64,000 nt of DNA from Bugula neritina (GCA_964035545.1 OZ037767.1:23889128-23953127), one strand, 5' to 3'. Counted from the first letter of the stretch, positions 1-13,400 are shown. A program made the numbers and translations. Notes: generated by a model not told the origin, from the letters alone.

Positions 1-206
1 TGTGTATTAGTGTATGTATTGGTGTGTAGTACTGGATGTACTAGTGTGCAGTCGTGACATATTTAGTGCACCTAGTCAACCAATTAAAAGCCTATACCCC
101 AAACATGATGATCTTATGTCAGCATTTGAGTTTAAAGCCAGAAGTTGATTGGAATGATATGAATAATACAGCAAATAGACAACATATGAAGAAACTGAAA
201 ACTAAC

Positions 207-3200
207 CTCTGTGAGTTTAGAGGAGAGGCTACCAGGTTGGAGGAAGGGAGGCTAGGCAACTGACTGGAGACGAAACTCTCTATGTCGGTGACTTCTTCTT
301 TACTTTTCTAATTCATAAGAATGAGAGTAAACAATCAGCTTTGTCTTAGATTATAGCATATAATCAGATGTTATTGGTAGAATATACATACAGTAGAATA
401 CAGCAGATTTCACTTACCAGAATGATTTCTTGAGGCAAAATAAATTTATCCATTTCACGTTCATGCTCTGAAATAATTATATAAAAGTGTAAGAGAGCAG
501 ATCATTGGGTTGGTACTGTATATAGGAAGTACAGTAGTGATCATACATGAAGAGATTATCTCACACATGTAGTCTACCACACAAACTCCTGCGTGTAGCT
601 AGAGTTGTAAAGCATGGTGAAATATTAAAAAGGTTACCAGAGCAAAAATGTAGACAAAAAGGGGAAATAGCTGCAAGCTAGTTCAACACCAAAGTTTTCT
701 AAGGGAATTTAAGAAGTGCAGAATGATTTGATTGTAGAAAATTCATGCATTTAGCTAAAGCCATTAAACAAATGCTCAAAGCTGAAATTAATGTTTTTTG
801 CCATTTTCTTGTGCACTTAGCTTAAGCAATTTTAAATGAGACCATTACGCAATAAACTCACACAAGTTTATAGTCGCCGTCCCTGTAAGAAAACTCCTGA
901 TGGAATTTGGAAGGGGTTTTTGTTAAATCAGGTTAAGGACTTATTCATATGCGGCACAGGAGCAATTATGACTGGATGCTCTTCCTAGCATCACCAATGG
1001 CCTTTGTTGGGGCTCGAACCCATAACGTCGTGCTTACTAAGCAAACGCTCTAACCCCTAGACCACTGCTAGACCATTACGCTATGCTCTGGTTTAATCAA
1101 TTAATTTTTGCTAGACATTCATTTGCCACTTTTCACTATGTATGTTGCAATATAAGGTGCAATATGTACCATGCGTTGCAAAATTACAACCAGCAATAAG
1201 AGTATAAATACTGCACCTTATTTTGTTTTATTTCTTAAAAATAAATAATAAATCCTATATTTAGTTTTTGTGAGTTATTAGCTTTAATTTCATATGTTGG
1301 TTCTTTTAAAATTTACAATTTCGAGATACGAGACACTGAATAATGATACATTTTCTAGCAGAAGATGTGTATTTTATCAGCATATAGCACATATAGGAAA
1401 CATTTATGGCAAGAAACAATTCTTGTTACAAGTTACCTTTCTGAGCTGCTTGCTTAGAATCAAGAGGTTGAGGGTGTTGCACAACACCACCCCTTCCTAT
1501 TGCATCGTGCATAACATTTATATAGCTTGGGGTTGCGTCTCGCACAGAAACCTTAGAAATGTTAGAAAAGTGTTGGCCACTGCTAGGCAATAAATGCTTG
1601 AAAGGACCGTCTTTGACTAAGCATCTGGGAGTAGAGGGGTCAGGCAGAAGTTCTAAACAATTCATTGAAAAACAAAAAGCATAAAAATGGAAACATTTCA
1701 GCTTTAGAAACATGTTATTAGATAACAAAGAGAAAAGATGTAAGAAAATAGCATCAGTTTAGCTTGGGGTGCTAATAAGTAGAAGCTGACGCTACTCTGA
1801 GTAACCATGGCAACTAGTTAAAATGTCACACAGCAAATACAAGCAGGATATATTCAAATGCTTTTAGCAGCAGTAAGCCATAGTTGTCAAGCCTCTTGAG
1901 AATTTTAAAGCTGGTTTCAAGTCATGCAAGATCCAGTCTAGTCTCTCATAAACCAAGTCAAATTCCAGACAATCAATATAAGCAATGTAATATAATATAA
2001 TATACTGTATATATAATAGCTATAATATCAAATACGTGTAATATAGTATGTAATATGTACACTATATATATCACAACATGTAATATATATACAGCATATA
2101 CTGTATATGCATTATATACAGCATATACTGTATATAATGCATATATTAAAAATATAAGAAACAAATCTGGAAAGAGCAAAAGCTTTAGAATTTGTCCCCT
2201 CCACCATGGTAATTGTAAGGTGTTGCTAGATATTATACGCCAAGTTTTCCATATGTTTGGGAAGCTACAGGTTTTATTTCACAGCCCCAACAAATTCGAG
2301 ATATATATAGTTGAGCATGCCTTTCGATAACTTGCTACAAATTCTATGGTTCACTTCCTAACATTTCATGCCTCACTCATGTTAATACATGATTATTTGT
2401 GTGTATATAGGTGATTTCAAATATGAGAGGGTCCAGGTGTAGAACAATTGAGAATATATTTTAATGTTCAGAGTAGGCGTGCTCAGGCAATAAGATTTTT
2501 GTTTGCATAATATCAAAGGTGAGTCTTTTAAGGCTATGATTCAAATATTTACCAGGTCTTTGTTTCAAAATGATTAAAGCGTTTATTTTGTGCTTGCAGG
2601 AGTATAAAGCAAGTTGATCTTTTACCCCCTAAGTTTTAACTTAATTGAAATAAAACTTTCGAAATTTTGAAATAGGATAGTAAAATTTTAGAAGTTTTAA
2701 AAGAATGTAATGCAATGTGAATAGATCCCATTTAGATATTCTAATAAAAAGAGTGAATGATTAGGATGCTACTGGTTAGAGTTTTCAAACATCAAATGAC
2801 GTCCCAACCTTCATGGTCAAATTAATTAGTAGGTTAGAGTTAAGAGATTTGATTAAATACTTAAAACAGCAAGTAAAATATTTTTAAATTAGTATACATG
2901 TCATGTATGTAATGTTGTGTAATAATTTATCCACTTTGCATTGTTTGCTGTCACAAAGAAATTAATTAATTTGATTAGAGACCAAAGCTGACCTTCTTTA
3001 GCGAGTGTGGTGCTGGGAAAATCTAGCTGAGAAAGAAGGCCAAGCTGATCAGCAATTTCATCTTCAGTGCAAGTAGAGTCGACATCGTCATTCACACCAC
3101 TCAACAGCTGGTGAGACTTGGGGGATTGTCCTTCCTTGGAACTTTCCAATGTCTAACCCAACAGAATGTAGTATGTGAATATATACTAGGAAACGCCCAA

Positions 3201-6200
3201 CATATATTTCAACATGAGTCATAATAAAATCGAATATGCGGTCAAAAAGTCAAAAACAACACAAAATACCTCAATAAAATATTACCTTTGAAAAACTTTG
3301 CACTGCACAGTTATTATGAGCACATGACCTCGATCTTGGATTTGCTAACCGAGAAGGTGCGTGCCCATAGGCTTTCATGTGAAACAAGTATCTGGGACAG
3401 ATAATAGGGTTCCATCTCGACAGGGAAAGTTGTGGTTGAAAACTAGAACTACTTGAATCAATTTTGTGAACAAAGTTTAAATAGGAATATAGCCTGGAGT
3501 CATCCTATAAAACATGTCATTTATTGAATAAAAAAATATTTTATTTACAGTTTTACCGGGAGTGTGAACTTACTGTAGCCAGGCGAGCTTTCATATTAAA
3601 ACATCAATGGACAACTTACCAGTACAGAAATTTTCTGGTTAGTGAAAATACCGCAATCCTTTTCTATATCTTCAATAATATCCTTTTTCATCGGTAAAGA
3701 GTTGACTAAATTCAAGTTAGTAAAGTCTAATTCTGCCATATCTTCCAATCTTGAGTTGTCCTTCAGAAGATGATATATTTCTTGGTTCTGAGTAGCAAGT
3801 GCATATTGCAAAGGGGATCTACCAAGAATATCTTTTTGGGTAACAGAAACTCCTGACTGCAATAAAGCCTTCACGACATTGGCATTTCCTTTAGCAACGG
3901 CAACATGCAACGGTGTCCTGCCCTTCTCATCAACTTTTGTAAGATCAGCTCCAGCTTCCTTTAAACACTCTATAACATCTTGGTGATCATTGAAAGCAGC
4001 CAGGTGAGCTGCAGTTGTTCCATTTATGTTCTCGTGATCAGGGGGTAACCCCGCTTTGATTAGCAGAGAAAGGCCAGCAGCATTACCAGATGCTGCTATT
4101 ACATGTAACGAGCTGTTACCATCCTTAGTATGGGCTGAAGAGTCTGCACCGTTTGCAATGAGGACTTCCATCGTTTTATCTCTTCCATTAGCCGAAGCTA
4201 GGTAAAGAGGTGTATACCGATGGCTATTGGCCGTATCAATATTAGCTCCATGAGCTAGTAGAAGCTTAAGTATGGAATGATTTCCAGCTTTAGCGGCATA
4301 ATGCAGTGGTGTGGATCCTTCACAATCAACGGCATTAACTTTGGCTGCATTCCCTAGCAACAACTGTACAACTTTAACAGATGTGCCTGATTGGTTGCGT
4401 GACAAACAAGCTAAATGTAAAGGGGTTCGGCCTTTTTGATCATGGACGTCAACATAAACTTGATCATGAAGCAGGTATGCTAAAGAGGATACATCTCCTG
4501 ATTTGGCACACATGTGAAAGGCAGTTTTACCGGCTATATTTTTTGCTAATAGAATCTGTGTACGATAGCCATAAGAGCGAGCAACGTCTAATACTTTTTT
4601 GGTCAAAAGTGAGTGACCATATTTGCAACTGACATGAACAGGCAAATTTCCATACACATTAGCAGCTATGAGAAGTGGGGGCCATTTTTGCAGAATCAAA
4701 TCAGCCAATTTTTGAAGTCCTTTTTGGCAAATCAGATGCAATAACGTGTTACCTAATTTGTCAGCAAATTCGAAGTTAAATTCTTGTGTCCATTTGAGCA
4801 TTTTGAGAGCCAAAACTTCATTGCCACGCTCTACAGCTAAATGAAGTGGGGTCTTGCCATCTATATCCATGATGTTGTAATCAGCTTCATTTTTCAACAA
4901 GACCAAAGCCAAAGAATTGAAGCCTCTTTTCACTGCTCTATGGAGAGCAGATTCATGTAATAAATTAAGAGTATTTGAATCAGCCCCAAGAGCAAGAAAC
5001 ATTTTCACTAATTTTAGATGACCACAATGGGCAGCAATATGTAGACAGGTATCTCCAGAATTATTTACTGTATTTAGCGGCAGTCCAAGATTAATGAGTA
5101 TCTTGCATATAGAAAAGCTTCCAACTGCAGATGCCTGGTGCAAACACCCATTGCCCTTTGCATCAACACTCAAAATGTTACAACCCTCACTGAGTAAGTT
5201 TTCAACAAGAGAAATATCATTGTTCAGAATAGCTAGATGTAACGCAGTTTGTCCAAATACATTTTTGCATTCTAAGAAGGAATCAACTTTATTCATAGTA
5301 GAATAATTTTCTATTTTTAAATCAGAGTTCTTTTGTAGCTTCAACAGTTCCTGAACAAAAGTATGACTGCCGGATGTCACCGCTGCATGCAAAATACTGT
5401 TTCCTTGCTTATCACAAATATCGGGTTTTAAATTAGGCATCTCCATCAAAAGAGAAAGAACAGATGGCTTGTTGCACTGTGCCGCAATATGCAACGGGGT
5501 TTGCCCTAACTTGTTTTTTAAATTTAAGTCAATATTTGGATGTTTTAGAAGCAAGGAAAATATGTTAGCATCAAAGTATTTTATAGCTAAATGTAGCGGT
5601 GTATTTCCATCACGGTCTTTCAAATTTACATCAAGCTCTGGGTTCCTGACCAGGTTCTGCACAATAGCATACTTTCTTTCTTTTACCGAAATGTGAATAG
5701 GAGCATCTGAAAAATAATTAGCAAGATTTACATCAGCACCATATTTTTGTAAGTTGGCAACACTGCACAGATGTCCGTATTTGGCTGCAAGGTGGAGAGC
5801 ACTGTTACCATTAATGTTTGGCTTATTTGGATTAAGATCACTTTCAAGAAGCAATGCTATAGTCGCTGTGTGACCTTGCATAGCAGCTAAATGTAAAGAT
5901 GTATTGTCATAAACATCTAGCTGGTCAGCTTGCTCTCCTTTTTCTATCAACTTCTTGACTAGTTTTGTGTGACCTAGCTTGGCAGCAACTTGAAACAGAC
6001 TCAGCTCAGAAACATCAACGTGGCAATGGCATTCGCAGACACATTTTTGGTGTCGACCAAAGTTAACTGTCTTATTATTTCTTTGAAAATAGTAGGAGCA
6101 TTGGCAGATGTTGCACTCAGACTTTTTGGTCACTTGCATGAAATCTCTTGCTTTTCTGGATTTATTCTGCGGGACAAGAATGCTTTGACCATTTAGATTA

Positions 6201-6514
6201 ACAGAAGAGCTTGAATTGGGTCTAAGGGTGGAGATGCCACTGTCATCTGCTGACTGTGACGTGTCTAAAGTATGTCTACTCTGTTTTGTTTCTAATATAC
6301 TAGTGGCACTTCTAGACAGATTATTGGAATGCAATGTAAATGAGTGCATGTTTTCAGCAGCCTTCGAGTATTTCATGAATCTTGTAGAATACAGCGCAGG
6401 GTAAAGGTCACTCCATGGTGATCTTTTGCTTCTTTTGTTAAATGCGGCAATTTTCGAAGTCAGTTTTACCCTTTCATGTTTTACAGCTATTCCACTCACA
6501 GAAAGATCTGTCAT
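207..6514 (-). CDS. large ankyrin-repeat protein, 3' end not resolved (six exons)
   Basis: Exons on the minus strand: 6514-3620, 3504-3286, 3152-2993, 1652-1437, 467-418, 307-207. All phases agree (0,0,1,1,0,2), giving at least 1213 residues. The ATG at 6514 has an in-frame TAA about 25 bases upstream. Residues 1-130 are basic and Ser-rich and include DSGIST at 91-96. A Cys/His cluster lies at 134-165 (C134, C137, C139, C158, C160, C162, C164, with H163 and H165). About 22 ankyrin repeats fill 171-920, with recurrent G-x-TPLHLA cores. The tail is Ser-rich and I do not recognise it. Ankyrin stacks bind protein partners, so a scaffold or signalling role is inference. Most donors are canonical; the third exon uses GTCAGC. 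The last donor (GTTAGT at 206-201) implies more exons off the left edge. Unspliced, the frame instead ends at a TGA at 121-119. No specific orthologue is recognised. Confidence 0.85.
851..1069 (-). mobile_element. tRNA-derived SINE, copy 1 (full length)
   Basis: Read on the minus strand, the element starts with a tRNA-like head. It has a pol III A box (TGGTCTAGGGG, 1064-1054) and a B box (GGTTCGAGCCC, 1020-1010), 33 bases apart. An unrelated body and a short tail ending GTGAGTTTATT follow. It is flanked by a perfect 12-base target-site duplication, AGACCATTACGC, at 839-850 and 1070-1081. Two further copies with the same body lie at about 33.7 kb and 50.9 kb. It sits in the intron between exons 1652-1437 and 467-418 of the ankyrin gene, on the same strand as that gene. 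Confidence 0.88.
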
Positions 6515-6617
6515 TTTGCCAGCTGAACGAAAGTCTTATAACAAACAGAACTTGAAAACTTGGAATCTACAAAAAACATTATTCAAACAATAGATGGAGA
6601 ATTATGCGATACTATTT

Positions 6618-6659
6618 ACACTTTCAGTGTTGTAATCAATTTTCAAACACTGAAAGTGT
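6618..6659. repeat. perfect 14-bp inverted repeat upstream of the ankyrin gene
   Basis: The arms ACACTTTCAGTGTT (6618-6631) and AACACTGAAAGTGT (6646-6659) are exact reverse complements separated by 14 bases. A CACGTG E-box and a second, imperfect palindrome (AAACACGTGT / ACACGCGTGTTT) follow within 40 bases. The element is about 105-145 bases upstream of the ankyrin start codon, in the promoter or a 5'UTR intron. Function is unknown. Confidence 0.6.
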
Positions 6660-9600
6660 GTTTAAACACGTGTAACTAAATACACGCGTGTTTGCTGAGA
6701 ACGTTTCAATAGCCTTTAAACCACTGCTATATATGTTTTATTTTCATTCCTGTAAAAAATCTAATATATACAAGTGTATATAACTTGAAGATTGTGCTAT
6801 ATCAACAACATGACAATCCAATAAATTGTTCAAAACAAGAAATTTTATCTTAGAATACAAATAAAATATCCTAACATCCCACTTGATTTCAGCTATTAGT
6901 TGTAGTATCAGTTCGAACTAGTCTGGATTTTATTTTTTAATCTAAACTTTGGGTAGCTTATTTACATGCATGTATATAGTTATAATTTTTATTGCCCTTG
7001 CAATAGAGGATGGTGGCACGTATTGTGAAGAATATTTAATGTAATAATTAAAAGTTGAAGGACTCTAATGATAAAATCTCTTAAAATTAACATAGAGGTT
7101 AGTTTCTCAAAACTAATCTCATCGGTCAGAAAAGAGCAAATTTATTGAACTTTACCATTTTAATTACAAATTATTCAGTAATCAGGACATTATATTTTGT
7201 AGCAAAGCAGTTGATGGTTCTATGCAATTAGTCATACTCAAACCTACCCATGAGACCAAAAAATATGACGTTCTACAGTAAATATGTCATTGAAATTAAT
7301 CTCATTGGTTATTAGGGTGCTTTAAAATATTAGTCGGCATGCAGTTGTAGAAGCTGTACAAGAAGCACTAACTAAACATTACTTTCAAAGCTTATCATCA
7401 CTATTTCCTAACTGATTTCCATACTATTTTCAGAGCATAGCTAGCTACGTAGGTGTACAATGTGGTATGCTATAATATTATAAATCTTTTGTGGGTGTTT
7501 TCAGCTTTATACATGCCAGAAAGAATTTCTTGAACCAAAAAAATGGAAAAACCCTACAGTGCAGAACTATATTCTTTAAATAAGTAAACTGGAACAGTTT
7601 ACAGCCTTTGCTTAGTTGTAATTATAATGGTAGGTTTGTTGTGGACAGTGTAGCTATTTTTTCTACTCGCACGTATAGAGTAGATATGTTTGGTTTATTG
7701 TATCTGATTATGATTTTTGAGGAAAAATTTTAGTAATACATCAAGAAAAATTCGAAATTTTCAAGTAGCTCCTTTATAAAAAATATTTTAAAACACACAC
7801 CCATGATTTGTTGTTGGCTGATTTAACCTTAAAATTTATTTTTCCATTTTCTAAGGACAAGATTCATTTATTGTTGCTAATTGTCAGACTATGACATTTT
7901 AATTTTACTTTACGTCTTACTAATTTTAATTTACTATAATTTTAAGTACAAGTTATAGTTTAATATTTACTCACCCTAGCTGATTGCTTTTCTTCTGAGT
8001 AAGTCAACTCTGTGTGCTTTCTTCAACATACTACCTCATAATGCATGGCATGGATGCACTACACAGTCACGCAGCATATATTTAAGTATATATACACACG
8101 GTGTTACATACTGTATACACTAAGAAGTATATCTCAGGAGTAAAACGAAGTAGCATAGCAACAAAATTCTTCATGTCTGTCACTTAGTCAATATTTATTG
8201 TTGAATGATCAAATAATAGAGTGAATTACAGAGCAGCCTATAGCTGTAGAGTGTACATAACAGTACATCAACTCCACGTATAGAATAATAATTATACTAA
8301 TAATTTAATAAAAATAATGTAAGAATAATAATATTAGTATAATAATGAAAATATATTTATTCAATAATTTATTTAATAACAAATATTATTATATTTATAT
8401 AATTAGTATACATTAACCACAATGTTATATATTATAATGACTTGATGTGATGAAATGATGTCAGTTATGATGCAAAATTAATAGATTTAATTGCGACAAT
8501 TAAACTTAGAGATTTGACGTTGCTAGGTCATGCAGCTGCATGGTTGAAGGAAACGTTAAGATGTAAGTGGAGACTGTTGACTTTTCACAGGCAAATAAAT
8601 AAGAACTCAAAGTAAGTTGAACCTAAGGCTACATGATAAGAAGCTAAGTTAAATTTATTGTATAAAAACTATCATTCAGAAATTGGCATAAGATAAAAAA
8701 GTGTTTCTCTTCTTTCTAAACGATAGTTATAGAGCAATAGTAATTGGATCTTTGAAAACCGATGAAAAATGCCGACTTATATGTAACTGGGAGAATTAGT
8801 AAGTCATTGTCTTTAAGCCTGGTAATTAGATATTGCATGCCCAAAGTTGTCCAAACCAGTTGTACAGCTAATCCCCTAACAATATTGATCACTTAATTAA
8901 TATTTTAATAACCAACAGTAACTTACTAATAAATATAGTATGTATAATTATAAGCAATTAATTGCAAATTAATTTTTCACAAAAATCAATAGGAGACTCA
9001 GCATTTTAGCCAAGATAAAGGAATGAGAGGCAGTACAAACCAAGAAATGCAACCTGAAAGCAATTTAACAATTTACTTATTTGTGTGATCAGAATAAATA
9101 GATCGGGAAGTGCTGAAAGTTGTAAATTAAATTGTTCAATCATACTTAAGATAAATTATCTCACAGGAAATTAGAAATCTTATGAGGAAAAATACAAAAG
9201 TGAACAACTGTCGAAGCATAGAGTTGATTGGAGAGAAGAATAAACTCTATACATTTTCCTGTAAGAAGAGAAGCTGAGATAGAATGAAGCAGATGCATTT
9301 AATCAGCTTAGTAGCTAACTTCCAGCAAACATTAAAGTGAAACTAAAAAACTGATAAATATAAACTGAAGGTAATAAATAACTTAGAGCCCTTTTTCAGC
9401 ATGAGAATTCCTTTTACCTTGCACAACCTTATAGTTTAATTTAAGTGATATGTCTATTGTGCACTAACATTGTGCTTTGTACAGTTTAGTATTGAATTCA
9501 CAGGCTTAAAACTTTGTGTGTAAGGTAAATTTATTATATAATATTATTATATAATATTAATACATTTAAGTAGAAAGCATCTCCAAACAGAAAGTATCCA

Positions 9601-10004
9601 GGAAGGAATACAAAGTAGGGTGACTCATTGAGTCAATGTCAGAAATCATTTTCCCATCAGCTCAACTATGTGGGTTTTTGTATGTGAGAAATATTTGAAT
9701 AATTTCTCAGTGAATGAAACAACAAAACTAGATGGTCGTTGAAAATGATCTCAACAAATAAAAACAGCTACGTAACAGTATAATAGTTGCTTTTTCATTA
9801 TATTCTGGGCATGCTATTTTCAGTTACACAAATAGAGTAACTCAGGAACAATTCAAGAAGTAGTTATTACAGACATCGCTGAATAGCTCGTCTCAAATTA
9901 ACTTAGCAAAAAGCCACAGTAAATTCACACCCTGGTGTCAGTTCAGCTTAAACAAAGCTATATGGTAAGATATAACTTAACTACGGCACATACATATTTA
10001 TTGT

Positions 10005-10185
10005 GTATATCTATACATAGTATGCACATATGTTATAATATATATATATATATATATATAATAGATATATCTATACATAGTATGCACATATGTTATATTA
10101 TTCCATATATTTAATATACTAGCTCTGAAAAAATATTATATGTACATAATAGGTATGCGTTTATATAATATTTTCCAGAGCTAGT
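10005..10185. repeat. duplicated 31-base segment, (AT)n run and foldback
   Basis: A segment beginning ATATCTATACATAGTATGCA occurs twice, on either side of an (AT)n run. Immediately downstream, arms of about 24 bases at 10118-10141 and 10162-10185 (ACTAGCTCTG... and ...CAGAGCTAGT) are near-perfect reverse complements around a 20-base loop. This could be a tiny foldback transposon relic or a hairpin RNA locus. The sequence does not decide between them. Confidence 0.6.
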
Positions 10186-10430
10186 AAAGTTAACAAAAAT
10201 TGTCCATCGATGCTATTAGTTTTATGTGTGCAAAAGTATAAACCATGACAATATGAATTACTCTAGAAGAAACATACACATTATATTATACACATGATAT
10301 ACTGAAAGCAGTTCATTTGGATTTTCAACTTTGTAGGACTTTCATCATAAAACATTATAAACTAACATGAAATACGGTCAATCCATCTCTCATCATTAAA
10401 ATATACATGATAAGACAACTTCAACATTAT

Positions 10431-13400
10431 TCATAGCCATGAGTAACCCACCTGGTCTATCCAGCTGCTCAGACTTGGTAGCCATATCATGTGACCTTCA
10501 CCTCTACTAGGCTTAGTTACTGAACAGGACTTTGTACTCCTCAACCTCTCCTCTACTACGTTCTAGAACATTCACTGTGACACATTATACCCCATAGCAT
10601 ATTATATGTACAATACTTGATATAATAAACTTTAGTTATAGCATAATATAATATATTCCATATACCACAATATATTTTAGCTAAAGCATATAATATATAC
10701 AATAACATTTGTTATGTCATATACAATAACATATATTATATACAATAACATACAGTATATTATATACATTAACATATAATATTATATAAAATAACATATA
10801 TTACATACAATAAAATATATTATATTTCAGTCATAAGCTGGAAACGCTGGCTAATGGAAAAGCATGTTGAACAGAATATTGTATAGAAAAAGATTGCAAT
10901 GGAGAGATCAGAGAAGTTTTTGAATAAAACATTTGTTTGTCCGGCCCACAATCCACGAAGGAGTAGGAAAGATTGGGGCACTGGAGATGAGCATGTTGAA
11001 ATACGCTTATAGTAATAAATAAAATACTATATTGGAAATAAGGCTATAGAGGTGGAAGTGAAGATTAAACTTGGTATCTACCGTTTGACTGGGTTTATGA
11101 TATGGAAAAAATTTGGCTTTTTAGAAGGCAAGGATAGAAATTTCATCAACTTTAGCCTGAAAGAGTATGACCTAGTTTTGTAGGTGGGGGGCATCATGGG
11201 ACTCGATAGCTAAGAGGTATGACATGCACAAAATATACTGTATAAGTTATGAAATATAATGACAATAACACAATATCATATATCATAATACACTAGGTAA
11301 GATAACAGTAAAGTTACAGAATATTATAATATACACAATAGCATACTAAAACGTCAATAAGTTGCTAGAGAAAAATAGACATATTATGGAGTTGTCTACA
11401 CTTATGACTAGCAAATGTTTGTATTATATCAGTGGATATGCCAGTTACTTAATCAGGTTCTACAACATGGATTGTTATGTAGCAGATGATAGAATTCATA
11501 TTGTGTTCTTTAGATCAACCAAAAGAAACTCATGATGCAATGTATTCAATTTGATACAAACATTACTCTACTGAGTGGTGAACAAAATTCCCAACAATCA
11601 TAGTATTGCTTTAATGCCACAATTTCTATATTTGGTAATTTTGCTGTTTTCAGGCCAAACTTACTAAGACAAAATACAGCAGAAGTTGAACAATGGGAAT
11701 GAAAATGGATTTTGTATTGATGCAAAACAAAGCCAGTTTCATTGCTCAAGTGGAACTGTATTTTATTGGGTAAAATAATGGTGCATTTTGGCCAGGCAGC
11801 AACAAATTCAATTTTTTCCAACTTTTTACTGAAAAATAAACCATTTCAGAATTGAGCAAGAACTTTTTAACAACCAGACAAGAGTAATCTGATCTCTTTG
11901 TCATTATACTGGTGTGTTTTCAGCATCTGATATACACTATGTTCAATCACATGAGATTGTATCAGCTTGGATGTACACTTGCTGCAGTCTGACAACTCCA
12001 AAAATAGAGAGGAGAGTTGTTAAATTTTTCATCTGTTAGTAACAGCTAGTAGTTAGCAACAGTTAGTAGTTAGCAACTGTTAGTAACAGTAGTTAGTAAC
12101 AGTTAGTAGTCAGTAGTCAGCAGTTAGTCAGTAACAGTTATTAGTTATATTACCAGTTAGTAGTCAGTACCAGTAGTTAGTCAGTAACAGTTGGTAGTTA
12201 TAGTAATAGATCTTATAAATATGTGACAGGTTGGGCAAATTGTGCTAAAAACTGTGTGACAAATCATAGTCTACAAAATTATCAAGAAACATTCAGTGGG
12301 GATTCAGTTACCCACGCATTAACTTACCAGCATTCGGTCATCCAAGGACTTTGATGTGGAGGGAAGGCTTGGCGGCTGCAAGGATTTGACGGCGGAATCA
12401 TATCTAGCCTGCACTCTATGAGATGATCGTGATATATACCCAGACTGAAGTCTCTGGGAGTAAGGCCTTGTAGAACTACTGCTAGCTGGTAACACGGCTT
12501 TATTGTCTACCTACATACATTGTTAGTACATACATCAATAGTACATACACCACTAGTACATACACTATTAGTACATACACTATTAGTACATATACATCAA
12601 TAGTACATACACTATTAGTACATACATCACTAGTACATACACCATTAGTACATACATCAATAGTAGGTTACATACATCATTAGTGCTTACTAAATGCTTT
12701 CCAAAATTAGCCAGTTATAACATAGTTTTCTAAACTCAGTACAAATTTTATGGTGAAATAGATGGTCCCTGTGCCCAATAGTTAATAACTGGTATATTTT
12801 TTCAGAAAAATTATAAAACTGCCACCCATTTAATAAAGATAACCCTTCAAAAAAGGCATTCAAGATATTTTAAATAATACTGGAAGACTTACAAATTCAA
12901 AGTTTGCAAGACAGGCTAATCATGTGTTTGCTGGTTCATAGCATTACCTTTATATTTGCCAAAACATGGAGGATAACTCCTAAATTAGGTCTGTTAACTA
13001 GTTGCTATTGACATCTAGGATAAGTAAGCTATACATCTTATGGCCCGTTCACACTACAGCTCAAAGTGAGCTGTCACCACTGCTCTTGGGCTATGGGCCA
13101 ACTTTTTGGCTGTTATTCCAGTCAGTAGCTGGTAAGAAGCATGATCATTGGACCCAATCAAAATGCAGCAAAGCATTTTCTGCCTCAATTTACTAGCATG
13201 ATTTAATCATATATTTTACTAGCATTATTTATCAAGATTTACTAACATAATTGCATGAACCAAATTTACGCATTTAATTTAGTTAAAACTATTGACAAAA
13301 AATATTTATTTGCATTGTTTAGATATAATTATTTACAAACGAAATTTAGTCACTAGAGTATTATATCTCTTGAAGCACTACTTGCAATAAAACACGAACA

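Larger units (their letters stand above)
6566..10430. other. gene-poor stretch between the two minus-strand genes
   Basis: AT-rich DNA with no long reading frame. A good minus-strand splice acceptor (polypyrimidine run then TAG at 6569-6567) may begin the last 5'UTR exon of the ankyrin gene. A possible short 5' exon lies near 8030-7973, with a GTGAGT donor just downstream of it, but it has no protein support. The stretch also holds a hairpin at 6618-6659 and a duplicated 31-base segment with a foldback at 10005-10185. I found no coding exon linking the two genes. Confidence 0.5.

Noticed and set aside
1010-1069. Apparent tRNA gene on the minus strand
   Set aside because: The A and B boxes are present but the acceptor stem and 3' half are not. 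It is the head of a SINE.
6527-10452. Joining the serine-rich gene to the ankyrin gene as one protein
   Set aside because: The donor after 10452 is phase 0, while the acceptors beside the ankyrin start need phase 1 or lead into stops. No intermediate exon was found, so the genes are kept separate.
11546-11821. Minus-strand 91-codon frame between exons of the serine-rich gene
   Set aside because: No splice sites in the right phase, and the composition matches AT-rich intron sequence.
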